Shown here in pieces: positions 1 through 7,873 of a stretch of 64,000 bases of DNA. The notes below the pieces were generated by a model. That model was not told where the DNA came from and did not search any database. It saw only the letters and a list, made by a program, of their open reading frames with translations. A program made the translations under genes and the position numbers. The number at the start of each line of letters is the position of its first letter. The first letter of the stretch is position 1. Origin of the DNA: Actinomadura sp. CNU-125 (GTDB lineage: Bacteria > Actinomycetota > Actinomycetes > Streptosporangiales > Streptosporangiaceae); NCBI RefSeq assembly GCF_001942465.1, contig NZ_MKJY01000111.1, positions 124,001 to 188,000 of the forward strand, given 5' to 3'.

Positions 1-180
1 CAGCCGCCCGCACCGTCCTGGGGCAACATGATCGCCGAGGGGGAGCAGAACAACGCGTTCACCGACCACCCGCACATCGTGCTCGTCCCCGGCATCACCC
101 TCTTCCTGACCGTCTTCGCGTTCAACCTCGTCGGCGAGAAGGCCCGCAAGCGGTGGGACCCCCGGCAGGCGAAGCTCTAG
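1..180 (+). CDS. ABC transporter permease, DppC/OppC type (3' end only)
   Basis: The open frame runs in from the left edge and stops at TAG 178-180, so only the last 59 residues are present. They carry the PAPSWGNMI motif followed by a hydrophobic stretch ([19 protein letters not shown]) and a basic tail, which is how binding-protein-dependent transport permeases of the DppC/OppC family end. The protein would be one of the two membrane subunits of a peptide, nickel or oligopeptide importer in the cytoplasmic membrane. Two ATPases of the same system follow 8 bases downstream on the same strand, which supports an operon. The substrate cannot be told from this fragment. Confidence 0.85.
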   Translation, partial: QPPAPSWGNMIAEGEQNNAFTDHPHIVLVPGITLFLTVFAFNLVGEKARKRWDPRQAKL

Positions 181-188
181 GAGCGACG

Positions 189-1160
189 ATGAATCCCCTC
201 CTCACGGTCGACGACCTGCGCACCGAGATCGCCACCCCGCGCGGCCCCCTCAAGGCCGTCGACGGCGTCTCCTTCACCGTCGCCCCGGGCGAGATGTTCG
301 GCATCGTCGGGGAATCCGGGTCGGGCAAATCCGTCCTCGGCCGCACCGTCATGGGCCTCTACACCACGGGGCCCGACATGACCGTCACCGGACGGGTCGT
401 GCTGGACGGCACGGACGTGCACGCGCTCGCGCCCGCCGACCGCCGCCGCCTCTGGGGCACCCGCGTCGGCATGGTGTTCCAGGACCCGGGCACCGCACTG
501 AACCCCGTCAAGAAGATCGGCCGGCACCTCACCGAGAGCCTGCGGCGGCACGGCCGCTCCCGCGCCGACGCGCGCGCCCGCGCCGAGGAACTCCTGCGCC
601 TCGTCGGCATCCCCGAGCCCCGCCGCCGCCTCGGCCAGTACCCGCACGAACTGTCCGGCGGCATGCGGCAGCGCGTCGTCATCGCGATGGCCCTCGCCGG
701 GGAACCCGACCTCCTCATCGCCGACGAGCCCACCACCGCCCTCGACGTCACCGTGCAGAAGCAGATCCTCGACCTGCTGGGGAAGCTGCAGTCCGAACTC
801 GGCACCGCGATCGTCCTGATCAGCCACAACCTCGCGGTCGTCGCGGGCCGCGCCGACCGAGTCGCCGTCATGTACGCGGGACGGCTCGCCGAACTCGCCC
901 CCGCCCGCACCCTCTTCGACGACCCGCGCCACCCCTACACCGAAGCCCTCCTCGCCTCGATCCCCCAGCTGCACGACCCGCCCCACACGATCCTGCGGGC
1001 CATCGACGGCGCCCCGCCGAACATGGCCGCCCCGCCGCCCGGCTGCCGCTTCGCGCCCCGCTGCGGGTACGCGACCGACGCCTGCCGCGCGGACGCACCA
1101 CCGCTCGTCCCGTCCGGCGACCGCGCGTTCGCCTGCCACCACCCACGAGGAGGCGCCTGA
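189..1160 (+). CDS. ABC transporter ATP-binding protein, DppD/OppD type
   Basis: 323 residues from ATG 189. Walker A GESGSGKS is at residues 41-48. A Q-loop [11 protein letters not shown], the signature LSGGMRQR and Walker [13 protein letters not shown] follow in order. The C-terminus has the oligopeptide-transporter extension (HPYTEALL, then [15 protein letters not shown] with spaced cysteines) typical of OppD/DppD. It energises the importer whose permease ends just upstream. The next ATPase starts at 1160, overlapping the stop by one base (TGATG), so the pair is translationally coupled. An in-frame GTG/ATG extension to 153 exists but lies inside the permease gene, so 189 is preferred. The family call is firm; peptide versus nickel as substrate is open. 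Confidence 0.9.
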   Translation: MNPLLTVDDLRTEIATPRGPLKAVDGVSFTVAPGEMFGIVGESGSGKSVLGRTVMGLYTTGPDMTVTGRVVLDGTDVHALAPADRRRLWGTRVGMVFQDPGTALNPVKKIGRHLTESLRRHGRSRADARARAEELLRLVGIPEPRRRLGQYPHELSGGMRQRVVIAMALAGEPDLLIADEPTTALDVTVQKQILDLLGKLQSELGTAIVLISHNLAVVAGRADRVAVMYAGRLAELAPARTLFDDPRHPYTEALLASIPQLHDPPHTILRAIDGAPPNMAAPPPGCRFAPRCGYATDACRADAPPLVPSGDRAFACHHPRGGA

Positions 1161-2121
1161 TGGCCGGAACCGGCACCGCGCACCTGCGCCCCGACGCCGC
1201 ACCCGTCCTCGCCGTCCGCGACCTCACCGTCGAGTTCTCCGCGGGACGCGGCACCGTGCACGCCGTCTCCGGCGTCAGCTTCGACCTCCTCGACGGCGAG
1301 ACCCTCGGCATCCTCGGCGAGTCCGGCTGCGGGAAGTCCAGCGCCGGACGCGCGTCCTGCAGCTGCCGCCGCCGACGTCCGGTTCGGTCCGCCTCGGCGA
1401 CACCGAACTGACCGGGCTGCCCCGCGCCCGGCTGCGCGAACAGCGCGAACGCATGCAGATGATCCTGCAGAACCCGGTCGCCGCGCTGAACCCGCGCCGC
1501 CGCGTCCGCGACCTCGTCGCCGAGGGCCCGACGATCCGCGGCGCGCGCCCGTCCGCCGAACGCGTCGACGAGATCCTGCGCGCGGTCGGGCTCGACCCCG
1601 CGACCGTCCGCGACCGGCGGCCGCACGAACTGTCGGGCGGCCAGTGCCAGCGCGTCTGCATCGCCCGCGCGCTGATGACGGACCCGGACGTCCTCATCTG
1701 CGACGAACCCGTCTCGTCCCTCGACGTCTCCGTGCAGGCCCAGATCCTCAACCTGCTCGAACGCACCCGGGCCGAACGACGGCTGAGCATGATCTTCATC
1801 GCGCACGATCTGGCCGTGGTGAAGAACATCAGCGACCGCGTCCTCGTGATGTACCTCGGGAAGATCTGCGAGGTCGTGCCCTCGTCGTCGCTCGCGGGCG
1901 CCGCCCTGCACCCGTACACGCGGCTCCTCCTCGACTCCGTCCCCGAGGCGTCCGGCACGACCGCCGCCGTGGCGAGCACCGACCCGCCGTCCCCCCTCGA
2001 CCCGCCGAGCGGCTGCCGCTTCCGCACCCGCTGCCCCCTCGCCACCGACCGCTGCGCCACCGAGGAACCCGAACTCCGCGAGCACGCCGACGGCCACCAC
2101 ATCGCCTGCCACCACGCCTGA
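1160..2121 (+). CDS. ABC transporter ATP-binding protein, DppF/OppF type (frame broken near 1354)
   Basis: Partner ATPase of the same importer. The N-terminal part (1160 to about 1354) has Walker A GESGCGKS. The frame then slips by one base: the expected GRAVLQLP continuation is found only if a G is restored near 1354. The rest, from [14 protein letters not shown] through LSGGQCQR and [11 protein letters not shown] to the OppF-type cysteine-containing tail ([15 protein letters not shown]), is intact in the other frame and stops at 2121. Both halves are fully conserved and the break is one missing base in a GC run, so I read it as a probable sequencing error rather than a dead gene. The alternative is a recent frameshift that would leave the importer with one ATPase. 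Confidence 0.8.
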
Positions 2122-2122
2122 C

Positions 2123-2935
2123 TCAGCAAGCACTCCCGTAGGACCGATGCCGGTAGAACCGCCGGTCGACGGCGTCGTCGGGGATCAGCCGCCGCATGGC
2201 CTCGGCCCGTTCGGCGACCTGCCGCGCCTGCGCGGCGGACAACCGCCGCACCTCCCACAGCAGCGCGGCCACATCGGCGGCCGCGAGGTCTTCCGGAGGC
2301 TTCCCGCCGGGCATGCCGGTGACGGCCGCCAGGTCACCGGCGGGAACATCGAGCAGCGTGGCCAGGCCGGCCAGCCGGTCCGCGGTCAACTCGACCCGGC
2401 CCGACCCGATCCGGAAGATCGTGGAGGGCGACACGTACATGCGACCGTTCGAACCGGCCGCGAGAGCCTTCGCCGCCGCCGACGTCCGACCGAAGTTCCG
2501 GTTGGCGAACACCATGTTCGCGACCATCGCACCGAACCCTCCCTCGGACGGGTCGTACACCTTCCACGCCGCGTAAACCGCTCGGCGCGGCTCCTGTGGA
2601 AGGTCCTGCGCCAGCTCGCGCAACCGGGACCGCTGGTCGGCCGGGAGGCAGACGGCGTCGGTCACCAGGTCGCCGAGGAACTGCCCAGCGGACGCGTCCA
2701 GCGGGGCCAGCGCGTCCGGCACCGGCCGACCGGCCATCACGAACAGGTCCGCCGCATGCCAGTCCAGCGCCGGAGCCAGCGCCCGCAGTAAGGACGGGTC
2801 GGGACGGACGCCGTCGACGACGCTCCGCAGGTCGTCCTCCGAGACTCCGGCGTCCCGCGACAGCCGCCCGATTCCCACCCGCCGATGGTCGAGCAGCCGC
2901 CCCAACAACGTGCCGAAATCCGGAAACATCGCCAT
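2123..2935 (-). CDS. XRE-type helix-turn-helix regulator with two HTH regions
   Basis: 270 residues. Residues about 8-60 read as a lambda-repressor-type HTH (LLDHRRVGIGRLSRDAGVSEDDLRSVVDG). A second HTH-like stretch lies near residues 165-210 (MYVSPSTIFRIGSGRVELTADRLAGLATLLDVPAGDL). No ligand domain, transmembrane segment or enzyme motif is visible between them. It is convergent with the ABC ATPase: the two stop codons are one base apart. A second ATG two codons in (2929) has the better-spaced GGA ribosome site, so the true N-terminus may be two residues shorter. Function is probably DNA binding; the target is unknown. Confidence 0.7.
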   Translation of the reverse strand: MAMFPDFGTLLGRLLDHRRVGIGRLSRDAGVSEDDLRSVVDGVRPDPSLLRALAPALDWHAADLFVMAGRPVPDALAPLDASAGQFLGDLVTDAVCLPADQRSRLRELAQDLPQEPRRAVYAAWKVYDPSEGGFGAMVANMVFANRNFGRTSAAAKALAAGSNGRMYVSPSTIFRIGSGRVELTADRLAGLATLLDVPAGDLAAVTGMPGGKPPEDLAAADVAALLWEVRRLSAAQARQVAERAEAMRRLIPDDAVDRRFYRHRSYGSAC

Positions 2936-2997
2936 TCCTGGAGGTTAGTTCGCCGGGCACGGCAACGCCCCGCACCGAGGGTGCCGGTCAGCCGGGT

Positions 2998-3096
2998 ATG
3001 CGGATTAAACCTGTGATCGGAGCAGAGGTAGCCGAAAACCGTGATGCCGATGGCCTGGACGACGCTTCCCGATGAAGTGCCCGGTCGCCGGGCGTC
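2998..3096 (-). pseudogene. Relic of a DrrB-like permease gene (3' end)
   Basis: Not an open frame. This stretch matches two separated parts of the intact permease gene at 3866-4657 in the same orientation. 2998-3050 resembles its 3' end (coding FGYLWSKYRF), and 3051-3096 resembles the segment around 4283-4320 (coding GHVIGSVVQA). The pieces are joined at a shared GTGATGCCGA, which suggests a deletion between short repeats. It is probably the 3' remnant of the permease copy whose 5' remnant is at 6439-6655. Confidence 0.55.
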
Positions 3097-3108
3097 ATGT
3101 AGCGGAGC

Positions 3109-3741
3109 TCAGTAGCGGTTCTTCTTCGCGTCCAGGTTGAGACCCGCGTCGATCACCTTGGCGGGAACTCCCTTGACGCCCATCTGGTCCTTGATGATCC
3201 GGCCGAGCGTGGGGAGGCTCCCGCGGTCGGGCCAGGTCTCGGGCTCCCACAGCGCGGAGCGCAGGAACGCCTTGGCGCAGTGCATGTACAGCTCCTGCAC
3301 CTCGACGAGGAGCGCCAGCCGCGGCCGCTTGCCCTGGACGACCATGTCATCGAAGAACGGGGCGTCCGCGACGAGCGTGGCACGGCCGTTCACCCGGAGC
3401 GTCTCGTTCATCCCCGGGACGATGAACAGCAGCCCGACGTGCGGGTTGTGCAGGACGTTGCGGAAGTTGTCGACCCGATGATTGCCGGGGCGATCGGCGA
3501 GGGCGAGGCGGCGGTCGTCCAGCACCAGGACCGACCCGGGCGGGTCTCCCCTGGGGGAGACGTCACAGGTTCCGTCCGAGTTCGAGGTGGCCAGCGCCAG
3601 GAAGGGCGAGTGGGCGATGATCGTGCGCGCGTGCTCATCGATCCGAGCGATGTCCTTGTCCCAGATCGTCTGAGCCGGCTCCTTCACGATCTTCCGGAGC
3701 TCGGCCTCGGACGTCACCTCACGGATACCGGAGAGATTCAT
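3109..3741 (-). CDS. PPOX-class FMN-dependent flavoprotein (pyridoxamine 5'-phosphate oxidase-like)
   Basis: 210 residues from ATG 3741 (MNLSGIREVTSEAEL). It has the split-barrel flavin-binding pattern of the MSMEG_1061-type PPOX family: FLALATSNSDGTCDVSPRGDPPGSVLVLDD, then NFRNVLHNPHVGLLFIVPG and TLRVNGRATLV. Members bind FMN or F420-like cofactors and act as small oxidoreductases; the substrate is unknown. An upstream TTG at 3759 would extend the frame, but it lies inside a 19-base iron-box palindrome. A TATAGT hexamer sits six bases before ATG 3741, which favours the shorter form, possibly from a leaderless mRNA. Iron control is inferred from the box. It is unlikely to make pyridoxal phosphate itself. 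Confidence 0.8.
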   Translation of the reverse strand: MNLSGIREVTSEAELRKIVKEPAQTIWDKDIARIDEHARTIIAHSPFLALATSNSDGTCDVSPRGDPPGSVLVLDDRRLALADRPGNHRVDNFRNVLHNPHVGLLFIVPGMNETLRVNGRATLVADAPFFDDMVVQGKRPRLALLVEVQELYMHCAKAFLRSALWEPETWPDRGSLPTLGRIIKDQMGVKGVPAKVIDAGLNLDAKKNRY

Positions 3742-3751
3742 CTGGCGACTA

Positions 3752-3770
3752 TAAGGCAAGCCTTACCTAA
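3752..3770 (-). promoter_or_regulatory. Candidate iron box (IdeR/DmdR operator) over the PPOX promoter
   Basis: On the minus strand the 19 bases read TTAGGTAAGGCTTGCCTTA, an imperfect palindrome agreeing at 15 of 19 positions with the IdeR/DmdR consensus TTAGGTTAGGCTAACCTAA. It overlaps a TATAGT -10-like hexamer (3748-3753) just before the ATG at 3741. Repressor bound here would block transcription when iron is plentiful. Confidence 0.55.
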
Positions 3771-3829
3771 AAAGACACCCTTGTCCTCTCCCGTTCGACC
3801 GCCGCAGAGCGTGTCCGAGCCCGAGCGAG

Positions 3830-3858
3830 CCGGCCCCGCACCAGAGGTGCAGGGCCGG
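3830..3858. terminator. Hairpin downstream of the permease gene
   Basis: Arms 3830-3842 and 3846-3858 (CCGGCCCCGCACC / GGTGCAGGGCCGG, one mismatch) close on a three-base loop just after the permease stop at 3866. This is a plausible intrinsic terminator of the U-poor actinomycete kind. Confidence 0.5.
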
Positions 3859-3865
3859 GAGACCG

Positions 3866-4657
3866 TCAGCGAGAAGTTGCGTGGTTGAAGCGGTACTTCG
3901 ACCAGAGGTAGCCGAAGATCGTGATGCCGACGCACCAGCCGACGGCCTGGGCGCCGCTGTCTCCGATCGGGGCGCCCAGGAGGAGGCCGCGCAGGGTCTC
4001 GGTGAGGGGCGTGAACGGCTGGTACTCGGCGAACCAGCGCAGCGCGGTGGGCATCGTGTCGGTGGGGACGAAGCCGCTGCCGAAGAACGGCAGGAGCATG
4101 AGAAACATCGGGGAGTTGCTGGCGCTCTCGACGGTCTTGGCGGCGAGCCCCAGCCCCACGGTGAGCCAGGTGAGGGCGAGCGCGAAACCGATGAGCAGGC
4201 CGATCGCCGCCAGCCACTCGATCGGGGACGCGTCCGGCCGGAAGCCGATCGCCAGGGCGACGCCGACGACGACCACGATGCCGATCACGGCCTGGACGAC
4301 GCTCCCGATGACGTGTCCGGTCAGGACGGACGGGCGCCAGATCGCCATGGTGCGGAAGCGGTCGATGATGCCTTCGGTCATGTCCCGTGCGACCGACACC
4401 GCGGTGCCCTGCGCCGCCGTGCCCATCGCCATTAGGATGATGCCGGGGGTCACGTAGTCGACGTAGGCCGCCCGCCCGCCCTCGCCGCCCGCGATGCCGT
4501 TCCCGAGGGTGCCGCCGAAGACGTAGACGAACAGGAGCAGAAACAGCACCGGCATGCCGATGAGCATCACCGTCATCGACGGGTAGCGCTGCATGCGCCG
4601 CAGGCTCCGGCGCAGCATCGTCGCCGAGTCGGTCAGGGAGTAGGCCACAGTGTTCAT
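3866..4657 (-). CDS. ABC-2 type transport permease, DrrB-like (intact copy)
   Basis: 263 residues from ATG 4657 (MNTVAYSLTDSATMLRR). About six hydrophobic segments are visible. The loop GGEGGRAAYVDYVTPGIILMAMGTAAQG and the block ARDMTEGIIDRFRTM are typical of daunorubicin-resistance-type exporters of the ABC-2 family. It should form the membrane channel for the DrrA-like ATPase encoded at 6652-7590. It is unusually separated from that ATPase by an IscB element and by a decayed near-identical permease start. Its own GGAG ribosome site lies just outside the element's right end. The exported compound is not known. Confidence 0.85.
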   Translation of the reverse strand: MNTVAYSLTDSATMLRRSLRRMQRYPSMTVMLIGMPVLFLLLFVYVFGGTLGNGIAGGEGGRAAYVDYVTPGIILMAMGTAAQGTAVSVARDMTEGIIDRFRTMAIWRPSVLTGHVIGSVVQAVIGIVVVVGVALAIGFRPDASPIEWLAAIGLLIGFALALTWLTVGLGLAAKTVESASNSPMFLMLLPFFGSGFVPTDTMPTALRWFAEYQPFTPLTETLRGLLLGAPIGDSGAQAVGWCVGITIFGYLWSKYRFNHATSR

Positions 4658-4685
4658 CGGTTCTTCTCCAAGGAGGCTCCAGCCT

Positions 4686-6071
4686 TCAGGCCGAAGAGGA
4701 TTTGGACCTTCTGCGGAGCAGGGCAGGGGCCGTGTGTCCGCCCTGGGCGGATACGAGGCGACCGGCACGGCTCGCAGGCTGTTCGGGTCGGGTTTCGGGT
4801 CGGGTGGTGTAGGCGTAGCCGTCGGCGCGTTGCAAGAGGCGGACGTGGCGGTGGCCGATGCCCTGGACGGTCTCCGTGCCGGTGGTGATGTTGAACCGGC
4901 CGGTGGCGCGTACGGCCACCCGCCCGGTATGGGTGCCGGCTTTCTTCCCGGTGGGGACGACGGCGCGGACCAGGTCCCCGGTCTGGAAGCCGAAGAACCC
5001 CTTGACGCGGGGCAACCGCAACCGGGGGAACCCATGCCGGTCGGTACGGGTGCGGGCGTAGGAGCCGCGCCCGGCGCACCCAGCCACCAGGACCGTGTCG
5101 ACGGTTCCGGTGATGCTGTCGAGGGTGCCGACGGCCAGGGCGTCCAGGGTGTGGGATTTGGGCAGCCGGCTGCGGGTGCGGTTCCATTTGGTGCGCCCGC
5201 CCGAACCGACGCTTGTGGGGAGGCGTTCGTCCAGGGCGCGCCACAGCACCCACCGGGTGGACTGCACCGCCGCCGCGTCCCGCAGCGGCGCCTTCGCGCG
5301 GGCTTTGATCGCGGCGGCCCTGCCGGGGGCGAACTCCTGCACGGGACGGTCGCTCTTGGCCCGGTTGCACGGGATGCAGGCGAGCACCAGGTTCGACACC
5401 CGGTCCGACCCGCCTTGAGAACGGGGGTGGACGTGGTCGATGTTGACCGGCACGCCGGCCGCGTCGCAGTAGACGCACGCCCGCCCGAATTTGGCCAGCA
5501 GGTACTCGCGGACTTCGAAGCCGTGCAGGGTGCCGTGCTGGTACTCGACTCCTTCCAGGGGGCGTCCGGCGGTGAGGGCGTGGGTGTCGAACGCGACCCG
5601 CTCCACGTGCACCGCCCGGACGGGGGCCCAGCGGGTGAGGCGGTCGATCCAGGAGACGGTGGTTTCCACTCGGTGCCGCAGCGACGGTGGCAGCCACCCT
5701 GACGGGCGGGCCCGGTCGCTGAAGCGGGGCGGCCGGTGCCGCAGGTTCCGCGTGCGGCGGCCACGCCGGTAGGCGGCCCGCTGCCGGAGTTTCTTGGTGA
5801 TGGCCGCGCCGCGGTGGTCGAGCCGGATCGCGTACCGGCCGCGCCGCTCCCCGCCGCGGGCGGTGAACACCGCGATGCCGGTGTGCCGGGAACCGGGGTC
5901 GACACCGACTTCGACCCCGTCGATCTGTGATCGTTCGGCGGTGCGGTCTTTGAGGCGGATGACGAACGGGGTGTGGCGCGCCACCACCGCCCGTCCGGCA
6001 TTGAGCAGCTTGCGTGCCCGGGCGGGTGTGGTGGGTTGCAGGGGTGTGCCGTGCTTGTCCAGGACGAACAC
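4686..6071 (-). CDS. iscB: RNA-guided endonuclease IscB
   Basis: Core protein of 461 residues from GTG 6071 (MFVLDKHGTPLQP). Order of parts: a PLMP-type N-terminus (residues 1-45), RuvC-I with GVDPG (Asp58), an arginine-rich bridge helix (about 100-120), RuvC-II Glu157, and an HNH domain about 195-240. The HNH has zinc cysteines at 199, 202, 232 and 235 and a catalytic DH at 212-213. RuvC-III HTLD (Asp310) and a C-terminal TAM-interacting-like region follow. All catalytic residues of both nuclease domains appear intact. IscB uses an omega-RNA to cut DNA next to a short adjacent motif. The frame stays open up to 6329, and an ATG at 6320 has an upstream AGGAG. However, that 86-residue extension is low-complexity and coincides with perfect RNA hairpins, so it is more likely omega-RNA than protein. 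Confidence 0.85.
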   Translation of the reverse strand: MFVLDKHGTPLQPTTPARARKLLNAGRAVVARHTPFVIRLKDRTAERSQIDGVEVGVDPGSRHTGIAVFTARGGERRGRYAIRLDHRGAAITKKLRQRAAYRRGRRTRNLRHRPPRFSDRARPSGWLPPSLRHRVETTVSWIDRLTRWAPVRAVHVERVAFDTHALTAGRPLEGVEYQHGTLHGFEVREYLLAKFGRACVYCDAAGVPVNIDHVHPRSQGGSDRVSNLVLACIPCNRAKSDRPVQEFAPGRAAAIKARAKAPLRDAAAVQSTRWVLWRALDERLPTSVGSGGRTKWNRTRSRLPKSHTLDALAVGTLDSITGTVDTVLVAGCAGRGSYARTRTDRHGFPRLRLPRVKGFFGFQTGDLVRAVVPTGKKAGTHTGRVAVRATGRFNITTGTETVQGIGHRHVRLLQRADGYAYTTRPETRPEQPASRAGRLVSAQGGHTAPALLRRRSKSSSA

Positions 6072-6099
6072 GGCGGGTGGACGTGTGCGGGCCTCACGG

Positions 6100-6438
6100 C
6101 CCTGCTCCCCGGCCCCGGAGGGGCCGGGGGTGACGCCACCGCCGCCGGGTGGGGCGGCGGTGGTCTCCCCTCGACCATGGTGGACACCAGATGCCGCCTC
6201 GGCGGCGTCCACGCCCCGTTTCGTCCCTACTCCGGGGGTGTCTACTGACGCGGATTCCAGAGCGGCGGGCTGAGGAAGCACCCGCCGGTGGGTCTGCTGC
6301 CTTGTGTCCAACGTAGCCATCAAGGTCACCTCTCCTCTGCTGATGGCTGGGTCTGGTCAAACCGGCCTACCGGTCGGCTACGGCGATACGCCGTCACCTC
6401 GCGGCAAGCCCCGGCATTCAAGCCGGGGAGCGTTTGAC
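6100..6438 (-). ncRNA. Omega-RNA (HEARO-type) of the IscB element
   Basis: On the minus strand this stretch is a run of near-perfect stems. A closing stem pairs GTCAAAC (6432-6438) with GTTTGAC (6356-6362). Inside it are CCCCGGC/GCCGGGG and ACGGCG/CGCCGT hairpins. Next come AGCCATCA/TGATGGCT (6341-6348 with 6315-6322), CGGCGGG/CCCGCCG, GCCGCC/GGCGGC, ACCGCCGCC/GGCGGCGGT and CCCCGGCCCC/GGGGCCGGGG. The position upstream of iscB and a length near 330 fit known omega-RNAs. The guide would be the bases just 5' of the closing stem, that is permease-derived sequence at about 6439-6454. Boundaries are estimated. Confidence 0.65.
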
Positions 6439-6655
6439 GTCCATCGCGACCGACACCGCGCAGTGCCCTGCACCGCCGCGGCCTTCGCCATCAGGATGGC
6501 CGTTCCCGAGGGTGCCGCCGAAGAGGTAGACGAACAGGAGCAGGAACAGCACCGGCAATGCTGATGAGCATCACCGACCGGTAGCGCTGCATGCGCCGCA
6601 GGTTCCGGCGAAGCATCGTCGCCGAGTCGGTCAGGGAGTAGGCCACGGTGCTCAT
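6439..6655 (-). pseudogene. Truncated 5' copy of the DrrB-like permease
   Basis: Begins at ATG 6655, overlapping the ATPase stop as ATGA. It encodes MSTVAYSLTDSATMLRRNLR, nearly identical to the intact permease at 4657. The copy then carries a one-base insertion, a six-base loss near 6565 and a loss of roughly 58 bases near 6497. It ends at 6439, equivalent to about codon 93 of the intact gene, exactly where the IscB element begins. The overlap with the ATPase shows this was the original coupled partner. It cannot make a functional permease. Confidence 0.75.
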
Positions 6656-7590
6656 CGCTGCGGCTCCTGGTCGTTCCGGCCGGTGAGAGTGAGGAAGACG
6701 TCGTCGAGGTCGGGGGTGTGCACGGACATCTCCTCGACCTCGATCGACAGCTTGTCGAGGCGGGCGAACAGCTCGCGCATCGAGCGGACGCCGCCGTCGC
6801 TGGGCACCCGCAAGGACAGTTCGTCCTCGCCGAGCGCGGCGCCGTGCAGGCCGGTCGCGGCGGCGGAGAGGGCGGCGGGGTCGGCGAACCGCAGCTCGAT
6901 GTGGCCGCCGGGGACGAGACGCTTGAGCTCGTCGGCGGTGCCTTCGGCGATCAGGCGGCCGTTGTCGAGGACCGCGATCCGGTCGGCGAGCTGGTCGGCC
7001 TCGTCCAGGTACTGGGTGGTGAGGAAGATCGTCACGCCGCTCGCGACGAGGTCGCGGATGGTCTCCCACATGGTGCGGCGGCTGCGGGGGTCGAGGCCGG
7101 TGGTGGGCTCGTCCAGGAAGATGACGGCCGGGCTCCCGACGAGGGTCATCGCCAGGTCGAGCCTGCGGCGCATCCCGCCGGAGTAGGTGGAGGCGGGTTT
7201 GCGGCCCGCCTCCACCAGGTCGAACCGTTCGAGCAGCTCGTCGGCGCGGCGCCGGGACGCGGCCCGCCCGAGATGGTGCAGGTCGCCCATCAGGGCGAGG
7301 TTCTCCCGGCCGGTGAGCAGGTTGTCGACGGCCGAGTACTGGCCGGTCACGCCGATCGCCGCGCGGACGGCGTCGGCGTCCCCGGCGGGGTCGTGCCCCA
7401 CGACCCGCATCCGGCCGGCGTCGGCGGGGATCAGCGTGGTGAGGATCTTCACGATGGTCGTCTTGCCCGCGCCGTTCGGGCCGAGCAGGGAGAAGATCGT
7501 CCCTTTGGCGACCCGCAGGTCGACGCCGTCCAGCACGATCTTGTCGCCGTACGATTTGCGTAGGCCGGTGGCCGTGATGACGGGTTCCAC
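6652..7590 (-). CDS. ABC transporter ATP-binding protein, DrrA-like
   Basis: 312 residues from GTG 7590, with GGAGAG about eight bases upstream. Walker A GPNGAGKTT, the signature YSGGMRRRLDLAMTLVG and Walker B VIFLDEPTTGLDP are present. The C-terminal third (RFADPAALSAAATGLHG... MSVHTPDLDDVFLTLTG) is the regulatory extension of DrrA-type exporters for drugs or lipids. It probably drives an ABC-2 permease at the membrane. The adjacent, coupled permease is a pseudogene, so its working partner must be the intact permease at 3866-4657, about 2 kb away across the IscB element. Read-through transcription or the element's own promoter would be needed. Confidence 0.9.
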   Translation of the reverse strand: MEPVITATGLRKSYGDKIVLDGVDLRVAKGTIFSLLGPNGAGKTTIVKILTTLIPADAGRMRVVGHDPAGDADAVRAAIGVTGQYSAVDNLLTGRENLALMGDLHHLGRAASRRRADELLERFDLVEAGRKPASTYSGGMRRRLDLAMTLVGSPAVIFLDEPTTGLDPRSRRTMWETIRDLVASGVTIFLTTQYLDEADQLADRIAVLDNGRLIAEGTADELKRLVPGGHIELRFADPAALSAAATGLHGAALGEDELSLRVPSDGGVRSMRELFARLDKLSIEVEEMSVHTPDLDDVFLTLTGRNDQEPQR

Positions 7591-7873
7591 TGTGATTACT
7601 CTCCGTAGTCAATGAGGGGTGCGGGAGGTCCGCAGGGCCCGGACCGGCACGTCGTGCCGATCCGCGGGCGCCTGCCGGTCAGGTGTGTCGGTGGTTCTGG
7701 GACGACCCGGCGGTCGTCGTCCGAGCGTTCTCGGGGCAGCCCGAGATGGGGCGTCGGCGAGGACGCCCGGTCATGGGCGGCGCGTTCGGCGCGGATCGAT
7801 CGTGGTGGGGGCGGGGCTCAAGTCAGGCTCTGGACGAGGTCGAGCGCCGCTCGATCGTTGTCGGGGGCGGGGG
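7591..7873. other. Intergenic stretch, no gene seen
   Basis: About 280 bases between the DUF4097 gene and the ATPase, both on the minus strand. It should hold the ATPase promoter. An imperfect direct repeat (CGATCGTGGTGGGGGCGGGG near 7797 and CGATCGTTGTCGGGGGCGGG near 7852, each followed by a CAGGCTC) is the only structure I notice. Confidence 0.4.

Larger units (their letters stand above)
4658..6438 (-). mobile_element. IscB/HEARO element between exporter genes
   Basis: The element contains the iscB frame and, upstream of it on the same strand, about 330 bases of dense hairpins that match the expected place and size of the omega-RNA. The left boundary (in element sense) is put at 6438, where similarity to the permease gene stops and a closing stem begins. 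The right boundary is approximate, between the hairpin AGGCTGGAGCCT (4674-4685) and the permease ATG. No TnpA-type transposase is present, so it would need a transposase in trans. Codon use inside is less GC-extreme at third positions than in neighbouring genes, consistent with transfer. Confidence 0.7.

Noticed and set aside
177-1202. Long open frames antisense to the ABC ATPases and many similar ones elsewhere
   Set aside because: They are by-products of high GC third positions opposite real genes: arginine- or glycine-rich, with no motifs and no ribosome sites.
6071-6320. Treating the 86-residue N-terminal extension of IscB (ATG 6320 or GTG 6329) as protein
   Set aside because: It is low-complexity, has less GC-biased third positions than the core, and consists of perfect hairpins expected of omega-RNA. 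The ATG itself lies in an RNA stem. Kept only as an alternative start.
6439-7590. A functional DrrA-DrrB-DrrC three-gene exporter
   Set aside because: The permease next to the ATPase is frameshifted, internally deleted and truncated, so only one intact permease exists.
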